From Ralstonia pickettii DTP0602 (GTDB lineage: Bacteria; Pseudomonadota; Gammaproteobacteria; Burkholderiales; Burkholderiaceae), in the NCBI GenBank assembly GCA_000471925.1, contig CP006667.1, forward strand, positions 1,860,001-1,924,000: 64,000 nucleotides of DNA, given 5' to 3'. Below the pieces are notes generated by a model that saw only the letters and a program-made list of their open reading frames with translations, searched no databases and was not told the origin of the DNA. Both the position numbers and the translations under genes were made by a program. The number at the start of each line of letters is the position of its first letter. Position 1 is the stretch's first letter. Positions 37,482 to 46,788 of this stretch are shown here, in pieces.

Positions 37482-37960
37482 CTATGGGGGTTTGTGTTCG
37501 CGACTGCAGGCACCTGGCCGCGATCATGTGCGCCACCGTAATGGCAGGCTGACTCAGAGGCGACGCGTAAGTTTTCTTCGGCAGTCTTTCCTGGCGGCGT
37601 GGGTTCCGCCGTCGCCTAGCGACATTGCGGGACAACGAAAGCGGCCAGATTACATAGCGACGGCCGGCCTGGCGCTCGTTCCTGGTTGCCCCAACACTCC
37701 ACGATCGCGATGCGCTGGCAGCGTTTGAGAAACGACGCTGTAGGTTCCGGAAGCCGCGGAAGGGCGCGAGTTCGAACAGCCCCCATCACCACTTCGGTAT
37801 AGCTTCATTATTATGAAAGAACATAGCCGGCAACCTCCACGCTGGCTTGCCATCTTCGCGGGGCGGGTCTCCATCCCTGCCACGCCCGGAACTCAATCTG
37901 CCTCAAACGCGAAACTGGTCGGTCAAGCGTGCGCTTCGAGGTTATTTTCCCTCTGCGTCA
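37482..37960. other. Non-coding stretch between groEL and the integrase remnant
   Basis: Almost 480 bases with no supported gene. A small palindrome CTTCAT-TATT-ATGAAAG lies near 37805-37821, before the 20-bp repeat. The stretch is the likely chromosomal side of an integration boundary. Confidence 0.45.
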
Positions 37961-37980
37961 AAATGCAATTAATCGCCAAG
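37961..37980 (+). repeat. 20-bp direct repeat, left copy (possible attL)
   Basis: AAATGCAATTAATCGCCAAG is identical to the sequence at 58321-58340, in the same orientation. It directly abuts the stop codon of the integrase remnant, where phage-type and island attachment sites usually lie. Confidence 0.7.
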
Positions 37981-38489
37981 CTAGTTCCCAAACATGAACC
38001 CCTTGCTTCCAGCAATGGAGGCCACCATAGTTTCACGTAAGATGATGCCGCGCCTGCATGGCTTCGTGGCGTGCATCCTCCTCGCTGTGAGGATAGCCGT
38101 CTCGTCGTCGATAGCGAGGGTGTGCCCGAAGTTGTCGCGCACAATGCGCAGGTCTCCACCTGCTGGTAGGTCATGTGCGAACCAGCGGTGTGGCGCATCC
38201 AGTGTGCCGAGGAACTGGCCAGCCCCGCGGCTTGCGCCTCCCATTCCGGCCCGCTGCCCCGCAGACGCTCGGCTGCAAAGCCGTACACCTCTTTGAGGAT
38301 CAGGTGCAGCGCGCTGCGTGACAGCGCTTTGTCGCCGCTGCCAATCACCGGCAGCACCAGCGAACGTTTCCCCCCACTGCGGGCCAGGCGACAACGCGTG
38401 CGCGCGGCGGTAGCGCGCCAGTCGGCAATCAGCTCGTCGGTCGTCGGCACCAGCCGGGTTTTGTTGCCCTTGCCGGTCACCTTCTGCAC
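37981..38489 (-). pseudogene. Tyrosine recombinase/integrase, C-terminal part, frameshifted
   Basis: The first reading carries VTGKGNKTRLVPTTDELIADW and SAHWMRHTAGSHMTYQQ, which contain the catalytic HxxR box. A shift then continues as LRIVRDNFGHTLAIDDETA in another frame, to a stop next to the 20-bp repeat. The expected YLHxEDDxRH tail with the nucleophile Tyr is altered. The N-terminal half is absent here; related pieces occur at 41176-41279 and 45216-45461 in the same orientation and order. No active enzyme is expected. Confidence 0.8.
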
Positions 38490-38497
38490 TACACGCC

Positions 38498-38890
38498 CGA
38501 AAAGAAAGACCCCCTCTGGACCCGCTCGGTCAGTCGCAGCGACATTGACCTAGTGGTGGGGGCCCTGTTCAATGTGCCGGGGCCGATGACAGGCGCGGCC
38601 TTCGCGATGATGAACCCGGTGGGCACGCTGCAGAAGTACACGCAGGGCGTGTTGCGCTCGCTCGGGGACGACGAGGCGCTGCGCGGCTTCCTGCGCATGG
38701 AGAAATGGCTGTACGACCAGCCTGACTACCCCGGGGAAGGCCGCACGGCAGGGGCTGGAGGATCTGTACCAGGACAACAAGCTGGTGCGCGGCGAGCTCG
38801 AGCTTGGCAATCAGCGCGTGGATCTTCACAACGTTCGCGCGCCGGTCCTCAACATCTACGCTACCGACGACATGTGGTTGCCCCGGCGGC
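38498..38890 (+). pseudogene. Class III polyhydroxyalkanoate synthase (phaC) fragment
   Basis: The fragment reads RSDIDLVVGALFNVPGP, LRSLGDDEALRGFLRMEKWL and YDQPDYPGE, then after one frameshift LEDLYQDNKLVRGELELGNQ and RVDLHNVRAPVLNIYATDDM. This is the central part of class III PHA synthases (PhaC of the PhaCE type). Both ends, with the catalytic Cys and His, are missing. It faces the integrase remnant tail to head and is part of a string of gene debris. Confidence 0.8.
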
Positions 38891-39104
38891 CGCGCGCTGG
38901 CGGGCGTCGTCGGCACGCGGTACTATACGGAAAATGAGGTGCCTGGCGGCAACGGCATCTTTCGTCGGCGGCAAGGCCCAGACGATCCTCGCACCCACGA
39001 TCGGCCAATGACTCAGGCAGCGCGATGACTTGTGAGGACGTTTAATCTCGCTAGTCAGGCGGACGGATTTCCTAGGAAACCTGAAACTCGCTTCCCGGTG
39101 AGCA

Positions 39105-39258
39105 CGTGGGGAGCACTCGCGTTGAGCGAGCAGAATGCCGGTTCCGACGTGGCCAGCATGTTCTTCGAGGACTGCGAAGTTCCCGAAGTGAACGCGCTGG
39201 GGGGCATTGGGAATGGGGAGAAAGTGCTGATGAGCGGGGGACAGGAGGAAGTGCTGCA
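39105..39258 (+). pseudogene. Acyl-CoA dehydrogenase fragment with internal deletion
   Basis: ALSEQNAGSDVASM is the FAD-binding segment and FEDCEVPEVNALGGIGNGEKVLMSG the downstream segment of an isovaleryl-CoA-dehydrogenase-like protein. In the intact family about 70 residues separate them, so the fragment has lost its middle as well as both ends. It is not functional. Confidence 0.75.
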
Positions 39259-39291
39259 CTATGGTGTGCGGGGTCACTCAATAGTTGAAGC

Positions 39292-40941
39292 ATGACAAAC
39301 TCTCTTGCGGTTTGGCTACGTAATCTGCTCCAGGCATCGCCGCTGCGTGAACCTTCCTTTCGGCACTTCTATTTCGGGTCGGTCGGCACGGCACTGGGCT
39401 ATACGATGCAGGCGACCGTTGCGTCGTGGCTTATGGCGACGCTAACTCCTTCAGCGTTCATGGTGGCGCTGGTCCAAACGGCGAGCACGGTACCCACCCT
39501 GCTTTTCGGTCTGATCGCGGGTTCCTTGGCAGACATCGTCGAGCGCAGAAAGGTGATCCTGGTCGCGCAGGTGACGATGCTGGCCATCGTCACCATCCTC
39601 GGTGCTGCAGCTCTTGCCGGGATCGTCAATCCCGTTGCGCTGCTCGTCCTGACTTTCCTCTTCGGCTGCGGCTTCACCTTCTACCTTCCTGCGCAGCAGG
39701 CGAGCATTAACGAGTTCGTGACGCGGGACCAGCTTCCCGCGGCCGTGGCACTGAGCGCCGTCGCATTCAACTCGGCGCGCGCAACCGGCCCGGCGCTCGC
39801 CGGCGCCATCGCCGCGTGGCTCAGCCCAGGCAGTGCGTTATTGGCCAGCGCGCTGTTCTTCACGGCAATGATCGCCGCCGTACGCAGATGGAAGCACCGT
39901 GAGCATAGCCTGCCGGGTGTACCGGAGCGTCTGCTGACGGGCGTTCTCAGCGGCGTTCGATTCGCGCGGCACTCTTCCGCCATGCGAGCATTGATCATTC
40001 GCAACCTGACCTTCTGCATCTTCGCAAGTGCGTTCTGGGCATTGTTGCCGGTGATCGCTCGCGATCTGTTAAGCCTGGGAGCAGAAGGCTTCGGCTTGCT
40101 GTCGGCTGGATTCGGCACTGGCGCGATTGTCGGCGCCTGGTCGATTCCAAGGCAGCTCAAGCGATTCAGTCTGAGCAGCATCGTCTTGTATGCGACTGCG
40201 GCTTGGGTCGTGGCGATAGGAGTTCTTGCCTTCGCGCATGTCATCGCCGTTGCAATCGCCGGCGCCTTCGTCGCCGGTGTCGCTTGGGTCTGCGTCCTTG
40301 CCGGTGTTTCGGCAGGGATTCAGAGTTCGGCACCGCCATGGGTGCGGGCTCGGGCGGTTTCGATGAATCTGGTCGCCAGCCAGGCGAGTCTGGCGATCGG
40401 CAGCGCTCTATGGGGATGGCTCGCTTCGGAGGCTGGAATCCGGATGGCCCTTGCTGCATCCGCCGTGGGGTTGCTCGTCTTCTATCTGCTTACCTCCCGA
40501 TTCCGCGCTGAGATGGGTGCAGAGGCAGATGTGATGCTGCGAAGTCACGCGCCGGATCTGGTCATCGCTGTCGAGCCGCTGCCCACCGACGGTCCGGTAT
40601 TGATCCAGGTCGAGTACCGGATCGATCGACAGCACCTGAAGGCGTTTCTCCGGGCGATCGAAGCGGTCGGACCGACGCGGCGGCGCAATGGTGCGACCAG
40701 CTGGCGGGTCTTTCTCGATCTCGAAGAACAAGACCGCGTCGTCGAACGCTACGTCGTCGCATCATGGGCCGACTACCTGCGTCACAGGGCGCGCATGACC
40801 TTGGCCGACATCCAGCTGCAGGACAGCGCAAGGCAATTCCAGCGCGAGGGCGTTCCGATCCGCATCTCCCGATTGATAGGCGTCGACGCGGATGCTGCTT
40901 TCCTGGACCCTGTCGATCAAACGGAGTCAATTGTGAGGTGA
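39292..40941 (+). CDS. MFS exporter (DUF894/EntS-like) with C-terminal monooxygenase-like domain
   Basis: A 549-residue protein. Residues about 20-410 are an MFS_3-type transporter with twelve helices and SLADIVERRKVILV between helices 2 and 3. Residues about 425-535 (DGPVLIQVEYRIDRQHLKAFLRAIEAV, TSWRVFLDLEEQDRVVERYVVASWADYLRHRARMT) look like an antibiotic-biosynthesis-monooxygenase/dimeric alpha-beta-barrel domain in the cytoplasm. This fusion is known in MFS_3 proteins, but its substrates are not. The ATG lies just after the acyl-CoA dehydrogenase debris. GC and codon use fit the host. Confidence 0.88.
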   Translation: MTNSLAVWLRNLLQASPLREPSFRHFYFGSVGTALGYTMQATVASWLMATLTPSAFMVALVQTASTVPTLLFGLIAGSLADIVERRKVILVAQVTMLAIVTILGAAALAGIVNPVALLVLTFLFGCGFTFYLPAQQASINEFVTRDQLPAAVALSAVAFNSARATGPALAGAIAAWLSPGSALLASALFFTAMIAAVRRWKHREHSLPGVPERLLTGVLSGVRFARHSSAMRALIIRNLTFCIFASAFWALLPVIARDLLSLGAEGFGLLSAGFGTGAIVGAWSIPRQLKRFSLSSIVLYATAAWVVAIGVLAFAHVIAVAIAGAFVAGVAWVCVLAGVSAGIQSSAPPWVRARAVSMNLVASQASLAIGSALWGWLASEAGIRMALAASAVGLLVFYLLTSRFRAEMGAEADVMLRSHAPDLVIAVEPLPTDGPVLIQVEYRIDRQHLKAFLRAIEAVGPTRRRNGATSWRVFLDLEEQDRVVERYVVASWADYLRHRARMTLADIQLQDSARQFQREGVPIRISRLIGVDADAAFLDPVDQTESIVR

Positions 40942-41029
40942 GGGGGCATTGCCGCTGGACTGCGAGCATGGCCAGGGAGAGTCGACAAAGTCTGCGGCGG
41001 TGTGGATCCCTCGCTCTTCGGCGGCGAGA

Positions 41030-41170
41030 ACGCGGGTTTGGGGGCGGTGTCTTCGCACCAAAGGGGACACCCCCTGCAGTTGCGCAGCAGCTTGCCGGCG
41101 CGATCCGGCAGGTCGTGTCCCAGCCTGAGTTCAAGACTTCGCTGGCCATACAGGCGGCGTCGCCTAGCCT
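41030..41170 (+). pseudogene. Bug/TctC-like binding protein fragment
   Basis: GVFAPKGTPPAVAQQLAGAIRQVV, followed by SQPEFKTSLAIQAASP, is the C-terminal lobe of a tripartite-tricarboxylate-type periplasmic binding protein. Only about 45 residues remain, fused to integrase debris. Confidence 0.65.
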
Positions 41171-41175
41171 CGCCG

Positions 41176-41279
41176 ATGCAGACCAGATCCGACGCCCGCA
41201 AGCCGCCCAGATAGAGCACGGTCAGCACCGAGCGACAGTGGGCCGCGTGTAGGCGTTCCCGCGCCATCTTGGTCGGCAT
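41176..41279 (-). pseudogene. Tyrosine recombinase fragment (middle)
   Basis: MPTKMARERLHAAHC and RSVLTVLYLGGLRASDLV match the region around the first catalytic Arg of the same integrase family as the piece at 37981-38489. The frame then enters the Bug fragment on the other strand. Confidence 0.7.
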
Positions 41280-41813
41280 TGCGCGCTTCGCTCCATCGCA
41301 ACACCTTGCTATTGACAGCGCCCGTCAGGCGCGGTCTTGCTGGTGTCCTCGCTGCCGGGGCTGCCGGGCCGGCCCAGACCCGGTCAACCCGGGGCAGGGC
41401 GCCGGGCTCAGGCGACGTAGTGGACCCAGCCGAGGGTGTCTGGCTCCTTGCCGCGCTGGATGCCGGTCAGCAGCGTGCGGAGGCGGCGGGTGACTTCGCC
41501 TTCGCCCCCGTTGCCGATCGTGAATTCACCGCCGGCATGGCGTACGTTGCCGATGGCGGTCACCACGGCGGCGGTGCCGCAGGCGAACGTTTCCTTGACG
41601 CGGCCGCTGTTGGCATCAGCCTGCCATGCGTCGAACGCGTACGGGGTTTCCGACACCTTGAGGCCTTCGCGGCGGGCCAGTTCGATGATGGATGCGCGCG
41701 TGATGCCGGGCAGGATCGTGCCGGACAGCGGCGGCGTCAGCAGCGAGCCGTCGTCCATGACGAAGAACACGTTCATGCCGCCTAGTACAACATCCCGGAA
41801 ATAGCTTTAATAA

Positions 41814-42107
41814 TTATGAGGGCTGTAGGTACGGCTCCAGGAGCGTGACGACCAGCTGGGCCATCTCGTCGAGCGAGCCTGCGCCAGGCAACGGCTCCCA
41901 ACGCCCACTATGGGTGCGAAAGGCGGCGCCATAACGATTGCGGCCGAGCTCGGTCAGTCGAGCCACCACCGTTGGCTCCTCGTCGTCCAGACGTTTGATC
42001 AGCAGGTGACGCCCGTAGGCTTGCGTGACGATCTGCTCGTGGCCGAGCAGGCTGCGCAGTTGCCGCTGCAATTCGGCGGCGTAATGTTTGGCGGGTAAGC
42101 CTGTCAT
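41814..42107 (-). CDS. IS630-associated small accessory protein
   Basis: A 97-residue protein encoded downstream of the transposase inside the element (ATG after AGGATCGAC). It has a mixed alpha-beta composition, with QRQLRSLLGHEQIVTQAYGRHLLIKR and TELGRNRYGAAFRTHSGRWEPL. No function known; such passengers are carried by some IS630 members in this group of bacteria. Confidence 0.65.
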   Translation of the reverse strand: MTGLPAKHYAAELQRQLRSLLGHEQIVTQAYGRHLLIKRLDDEEPTVVARLTELGRNRYGAAFRTHSGRWEPLPGAGSLDEMAQLVVTLLEPYLQPS

Positions 42108-42119
42108 GTCGATCCTCGA

Positions 42120-43202
42120 TTACGATGCGCCGGTTTGCAGCGGATAGCCCCGGAAACTCCATTTGAACGGGCGTGCCGCCAGATTGTGTGCGCGGACAAA
42201 CTGCTCGGTGCGCTCGCGCAGGTGCACGATGCTGGTGTGGCTCGCATGGCGTAGTACCCGGCGCGTGTAGCGGGCAAACCAGAGTTCGATCTGATTGACC
42301 CAACTCGCGTGCAATGGCGTGAAGTGGAAGTGGAACCGCTCATCGTGCCGCGCGTTGAATGCCTGCCACACGGCCTGGGCGCGATGCGTGTTGAGGTTAT
42401 CCCACACGACGTGCACCTGTTTGCCCGGGTACGCACTTGCCACGCGCTCCATGAAGGCGACCAGATCGTCCTGGGTGCGCCGGTCGCGGCATTCTGCCAG
42501 CACCTGTCCTGTATGGACGTCCAGCGCGGCAATCAACGCCTGGGTGCCGTGACGAATATATTCAAACTCACGCCGACGCAGTCGCCCCGGCGCGGGAGCG
42601 CGTCCCGGGTACTTGCGTTCGATGGCCTGAATGCCGGTTTTTTCGTCGATACTGAGCACCACCGCGTTTCGAGGCGCCTTGCGGTACAGCTTGCATATCC
42701 CATTGACCTTCTCGCGAAAGGCCGCATCCGGGCTGTGCAGCCACTGCTGGACCCGGTGCGGACGCACGTCGCCGGCCTGCAGAATGCGCTGCACCTGACT
42801 GCGGCTGATCTGCCCGACGACGCCGCGCTCCACGGCGCGCGCCACAATCTCGTCCAGCGTGGCCGTGACCCGTCCCTCAGGTTCCTGCGGTTCACATGCC
42901 AGCGCGATCAACTGTAGTCGCGCCTCGTGCGTAATGCGTGGCGGACGGCCACTACGCTCGCCCTCGCGAATGCCTTGGGCACCGTGCTTGGCAATGCGCT
43001 TACGCCACAGGCAGACCGTTTGTACCGATACATCCAATTCCCGCGCAATGACGGTATTGGAGTGGCCCTCGTGGGCCCACAACGCTATTCGTGCGCGCAT
43101 GACATCTCGCTGTGCAGCCGTCTTGCGTTCGATCAGCGATAGCAATTCCTGTTGTTCTTTCTTCGCCAGCTTCACTGGCGTTGCATGGCGGCCTCGACTC
43201 AT
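42120..43202 (-). CDS. IS630-family transposase
   Basis: A 360-residue transposase. The N-terminal helix-turn-helix domain (HSNTVIARELDVSVQTVCLWRKRI) and homeodomain-like linker are followed by the DDE core: D in VVLSIDEKTGIQAIE, D in VHVVWDNLNTHRA and E in WVNQIELWFARYTRR. All catalytic residues are present and the element ends are intact, so it may be active. It starts about 55 bases inside the right end of the element. Confidence 0.93.
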   Translation of the reverse strand: MSRGRHATPVKLAKKEQQELLSLIERKTAAQRDVMRARIALWAHEGHSNTVIARELDVSVQTVCLWRKRIAKHGAQGIREGERSGRPPRITHEARLQLIALACEPQEPEGRVTATLDEIVARAVERGVVGQISRSQVQRILQAGDVRPHRVQQWLHSPDAAFREKVNGICKLYRKAPRNAVVLSIDEKTGIQAIERKYPGRAPAPGRLRRREFEYIRHGTQALIAALDVHTGQVLAECRDRRTQDDLVAFMERVASAYPGKQVHVVWDNLNTHRAQAVWQAFNARHDERFHFHFTPLHASWVNQIELWFARYTRRVLRHASHTSIVHLRERTEQFVRAHNLAARPFKWSFRGYPLQTGAS

Positions 43203-43980
43203 CCCGTCATGATATCGGAGGCGATTAATTATTCAAGCTATTTACGGGATGTTGTACTAGTTCCTCGATCCAGCGGTGTTCAGCGGCGTCAAGGAAGACC
43301 ACCTGGTCGCAGCCTTTCTGCGATGCCTCGGTCTGCGCGATCAGGCTGGCCGCATAGTTGCCGCCGCACTTCGCTGCGCCGGTGCCGCCAGGCGCAGCGC
43401 GCGTGTACTGGTCCGACACCCACACCGTGACCGCCGACTTGCCGCCCTTGAAGTACGGGCCGACCGGGCAGGCGATCACGCAGAACACATACTCGGCCGC
43501 GGCGCGCACGCCCAGGAAGGTCTCCGTAGCAAACATAAACGGGCGCAGGTACAGGCTGCCGTCGCCGCCGCCCGGGATCCAGTCGCGGTCGATGTCTACG
43601 AGCGCTTCGACGGCGCGGAGGAAATCGGCTTCCGGCAGGTCGGCCATCGACATGCGGGCGGCGGAGGCGCGGAAGCGCTTGGCGTTTTCCTGCGGGCGGA
43701 ACAGCGAAATCTTGCCGTCTGCGTCGCGATAGGCCTTCATGCCTTCGAAGATTTCCTGCGCATAGTGCAGGACGGCGCAGGCCGGGTCGATCTGGAACGG
43801 ACGGCGCGCTTCCACCTTGGCGTCATGCCAGCCGCGCCCCTCGGTCCAGCGGATTGTGACCATGTGGTCGGTGAACACGCGTCCGAAGGTGGGGTCGACC
43901 AGCGCGGCCGCGATCTTGTCGGCCGGCGTGGGGTTGGGGTGACGCTCCACAGTGAACTGCAATTGTTTGTCGGCGCTCAT

Positions 43981-44458
43981 GTTTCTGTGTCTCTTCGTCT
44001 TCGGCTAGTGATTCCAGATGTCCGATGCAATACATGCAAGACAGTCCCGGGATAAAAGGAGACAAGTGGCGGTAAGGCCGAACGCTTCCCTCCCATCCGG
44101 TGCATGGGCTGAAGTGTAACTCGATGGTGCGGTGCAGTATCGATCGACCGGTTAGGACGGATGGCTGAAGCCAAACCGCCAGGTTTTTAACGCTCCCGGG
44201 TCGAAGTGGCGCATTTATACGCGAAGTAGTGACAGTTTTATTTTTGTCTATGGCTTGGCAGCCAAGACACGCCATTGACCGGCGAAGCCCTGCAGCGCTT
44301 CATCGCGCGCACGTGGTCGACCTACCAGGCCATGACCAGGACGGTAGGGCTCAAAATGGAATGATGGCCGCGCTGAAACCGGGCGCGCTCATGGCGCGTA
44401 CCGGTCCACGGCAAAAGTTTTGGGCCGAGGCCCGGCAGTGCCGCGAAACGACCGACGT
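43981..44458. other. ilvE upstream region with a possible gene fragment
   Basis: It holds the presumed ilvE promoter (minus strand). On the plus strand around 44270-44364 a short reading TPLTGEALQRFIARTWSTYQ ends in a stop and may be the tail of another decayed gene, which I cannot name. Nothing else is supported. Confidence 0.4.
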
Positions 44459-45079
44459 TCAGTGCATGGACGCGTTCGCTTCGCTGTCGATCTGCTTGCG
44501 CAAGGTCGCGAAGCGCTTCTCCACATTGGCGCCGAATAGGGGATCGGCACTGGCCCAATCGATCGCGGCGACCTCCGCCCAGTCGGCTTCGGTCAGGAAC
44601 CGGGCGGCGCGCGGCATGACCTGTTTTTCCTCGGTGGACAGATGGTTGCGGTAGTACACCAGGTACATGGCGGCTGCCGCTTCCAGTGCCGCTCGCGAAG
44701 TGACCACTTCGCTCTGGGCTTCACGCAAGCGATTGAGCAATTCCGCGCCGACCGTGGCGATCACGCGATGTTCCTGCAGTAACCGGCTGATGATGATCCG
44801 CGTGCCGGGATCCCGTTCCACGAGTAGCGCGTAGGCAACATCCTCGCGGGGATGGTGCACGCAATCGCCATAGCTGCGCATGTAATGGATGATCGTGGCC
44901 ATCAGGCCGTAGTCTGGCTGCTCGCCCTGATGGAAAGTGCTGACCTGCTGTTCTAGCAGGTCGAGCAGGGAGGCGAAATGGACATGGTCGGTATGCCAGG
45001 CGGCAAGCGGTGACGGGCTGGGGGTGGAAAGCGCGGCGGAAGGTGAAGTCGGCAGCGAGGTGACGAGCGGGGTGGCCAT
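44459..45079 (-). CDS. Hemerythrin HHE-domain protein
   Basis: A 206-residue protein. The start MATPLVTSLP is chosen for the AGGAGG site just before it. After a Ser/Pro-rich leader of about 25 residues, a hemerythrin-like four-helix domain follows with likely di-iron ligands in WHTDHVHFASLL, CVHHPREDVAYA, LQEHRVI and YRNHLSTEEKQVMP. Such proteins bind oxygen or nitric oxide or protect iron-sulfur centres. The ending DPLFGANVEKRFATLRKQI is typical of the hemerythrin group in this lineage. A half-conserved FNR site lies about 110 bases upstream. Confidence 0.88.
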   Translation of the reverse strand: MATPLVTSLPTSPSAALSTPSPSPLAAWHTDHVHFASLLDLLEQQVSTFHQGEQPDYGLMATIIHYMRSYGDCVHHPREDVAYALLVERDPGTRIIISRLLQEHRVIATVGAELLNRLREAQSEVVTSRAALEAAAAMYLVYYRNHLSTEEKQVMPRAARFLTEADWAEVAAIDWASADPLFGANVEKRFATLRKQIDSEANASMH

Positions 45080-45181
45080 GGCGCCCTCCTGGGAAGCTGG
45101 GCAAGCAGACCGTTGAGTCCGATGCGAATTGGGACTCGCGGGGCTCTCATTGACACAGTAGTTGCCCTGCACGATTTGCGT

Positions 45182-45195
45182 CTGACGCAGATCAA
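45182..45195 (-). promoter_or_regulatory. Weak FNR-like site before the hemerythrin gene
   Basis: On the minus strand TTGAT-CTGC-GTCAG has one perfect and one poor half of the FNR/ANR consensus, about 110 bases upstream of the hemerythrin start. Low confidence. Confidence 0.3.
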
Positions 45196-45215
45196 AGCGG
45201 CGCCACCTTTCAGGA

Positions 45216-45461
45216 TCATGTGCAGCGGGCCGCGTGCAGCCTTTCCCGGCCTATCTCAGTCCGCATCGCCGTGACGGTGTCTTTGTCCGTCTCAGGCAGG
45301 TCGTGGCTCGGATAGCGGGTGATGCGCGCCTGGGTCGGGGCGCGCCGGCGGCGGGCGAGGGCGAGCGGGTTGCCGGCCAGGTAGCCCGCCTCGGTCACCC
45401 AGGCGAACAGGGCGTTCAGGATCAGCAACGCCGCGTGCCTCCGCTGCCCGCATGTACCCAA
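45216..45461 (-). pseudogene. Tyrosine recombinase fragment (N-terminal core-binding region)
   Basis: RRHAALLILNALFAWVTEAG, YLAGNPLALARRRRAPTQAR and GRERLHAARC are the SAM-like core-binding part of the integrase family whose later parts occur at 41176-41279 and 37981-38489. A short extra copy of the ILNALF segment lies just beyond (45480-45520). The piece ends in a premature stop. Confidence 0.7.
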
Positions 45462-45628
45462 GGTGCTACCGGTGATTTATGAGCGGTGGGGTTCGAACAG
45501 CGCGTTCAGGATCACCATGGCCCGGCGCACGCTACCGGGCGGAAGTGGCCCCGGCAAACGGGCGCCAGTCAGGATGGCGGGGAGACGAAGGCCGCTCCCC
45601 GCGCCCTCTCAATGATCCGAGAACCAGC

Positions 45629-46408
45629 CTAATTACTCAAGTGCAGGGTTGTTTGGTATTTATACAGGAGCCCATTATAAAAACCGTCGGCATAGAGGAT
45701 CAACTCGCCGGAACCATTGCGGAACCAGCGTTGGATACGAAGGCCAGGAGTACCGTTCTTGACCTGCAGCGCACGAGCCAGATGTCCCTTTATATTGAAT
45801 GCACTGACGGTCTGCTGGATGTCGGACGGACGATCGCCGAATTGTTGCCCAATCTGATCGATAAAGATGACAACGGGGGAGATCCGATTGAGGTGGAGAT
45901 CTTGAGCGACGCCCGAGTACATGGGATGAATCCATAAATGGCTAAGCATCGCCGGCGCCTCCTTGTTACCGCTTGTCCAGCGTAGGACTTCAAGGTGCCG
46001 CCAGTGTTGTCCAACGGCGCAACCAATGGTGCTAGCCAGTGTCGGATCAGCAGCGATATCGGCGCTTGCGGTGATCATCTGCTGACCGCCTTCGGCGAGC
46101 TGAACAAGATCACCTAGCGACGTCAGCCTTATGGTCTGCTGGTCTTCGGTTCTGTCTGCGATTACGCGCGTTCCGATCGGCCTCTGCTTTCGAACATATC
46201 CTCGGTCCTGCAGCGCGCTTAGTGCAGAGCGAACTGTGAAACGGCTAACTCCGAACATCGCGCATAGGGCCTCCTCTGTGGGCAGGAGAGAATCCACCGG
46301 ATATCGGCCTCTGCGGATATCGGCGAGGAGCGACTGCGCCAGCAACAGATGTTTGGGCGGGCGGGATCCCAGATTGTCCAGGCTGGAATGTGGCGTGGGA
46401 CTCATCAC
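45629..46408 (-). CDS. GntR-family regulator, HutC subfamily (UTRA domain)
   Basis: A 259-residue regulator: N-terminal winged helix-turn-helix at about 20-85 (LLPTEEALCAMFGVSRFTVRSALSALQDRGYVRKQ) and C-terminal UTRA ligand domain (residues about 100-250, ending GELILYADGFYNGLLYKYQT). HutC-type repressors bind a pathway metabolite through UTRA. It is divergent from the acyl-CoA dehydrogenase operon with a 380-base gap and is the obvious local regulator. Confidence 0.9.
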   Translation of the reverse strand: MMSPTPHSSLDNLGSRPPKHLLLAQSLLADIRRGRYPVDSLLPTEEALCAMFGVSRFTVRSALSALQDRGYVRKQRPIGTRVIADRTEDQQTIRLTSLGDLVQLAEGGQQMITASADIAADPTLASTIGCAVGQHWRHLEVLRWTSGNKEAPAMLSHLWIHPMYSGVAQDLHLNRISPVVIFIDQIGQQFGDRPSDIQQTVSAFNIKGHLARALQVKNGTPGLRIQRWFRNGSGELILYADGFYNGLLYKYQTTLHLSN

Positions 46409-46788
46409 TGATGCTCCTCGCCCGGACGAGCGTTCGCTACCAACCTGATCGCCAGGGCGGTCCTTTGGCGGTAGTGCGACCGAGCCGCGCCGCCGAAGCC
46501 GTACTCGAGGTCACGCCCGTCCCTGCTTGATACATGTGCTGGTATAGAAGGCCGGGCGCGCGGGTAGGTCATGCTGTGTTGAATATGTTTCACGGTCGTC
46601 GCGTTAGCGAATGTTGAGGTAAGCGTCCGGGGAGTCGAAGTGGCCTCCGTCGGGATGGTCACCAGTTTCGTTCGTCGCCGAACGAAAGGCGATGTTAGCG
46701 TTAACCACAGTCTTGACGCCACATACGCTTCTTCCTATCATGGTCCGGACAATCAGATGATAACCGAAACCACCTACGAGACACAGCA
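46409..46788. promoter_or_regulatory. Divergent regulatory region of the GntR gene and catabolic operon
   Basis: About 380 bases between divergent genes. The perfect palindrome GTCCGGAC at 46743-46750, about 40 bases before the acyl-CoA dehydrogenase start, is a candidate operator for the GntR regulator. No clear -35/-10 pair is assigned. Confidence 0.35.

Larger units (their letters stand above)
41785..43257 (-). mobile_element. IS630-family insertion sequence within ilvE
   Basis: The ends are inverted: GTACAACATCCCGGAAATAG at the left matches the reverse complement of the right end (CTATTTACGGGATGTTGTAC) except for one base. TA is duplicated at 41783-41784 and 43258-43259, the target rule of IS630/mariner elements. 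The element holds the transposase and a small accessory gene. Confidence 0.93.
41408..43980 (-). pseudogene. ilvE: Branched-chain amino-acid aminotransferase interrupted by an IS
   Basis: IlvE transfers amino groups between glutamate and branched-chain 2-oxo acids. The N-terminal part, MSADKQLQFTVERHPNP to HRWIEEL (about 243 residues), and the C-terminal part, GGMNVFFVMDDGSLLTPPLSGT to LGWVHYVA (about 125 residues), are separated by a 1473-bp element at 41785-43257. The PLP lysine lies in the N-terminal part. Removing the element with one TA restores the frame exactly (EEL-GGMN). The coding sequence is otherwise intact, so the insertion looks recent. Unless a paralogue exists, this would affect Leu, Ile and Val synthesis. 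Confidence 0.93.

Noticed and set aside
37805..37821. Palindromes near both 20-bp repeats (37805 and 58426) as element ends
   Set aside because: The two palindromes differ in sequence and in distance from the repeat, so a shared function is not supported.
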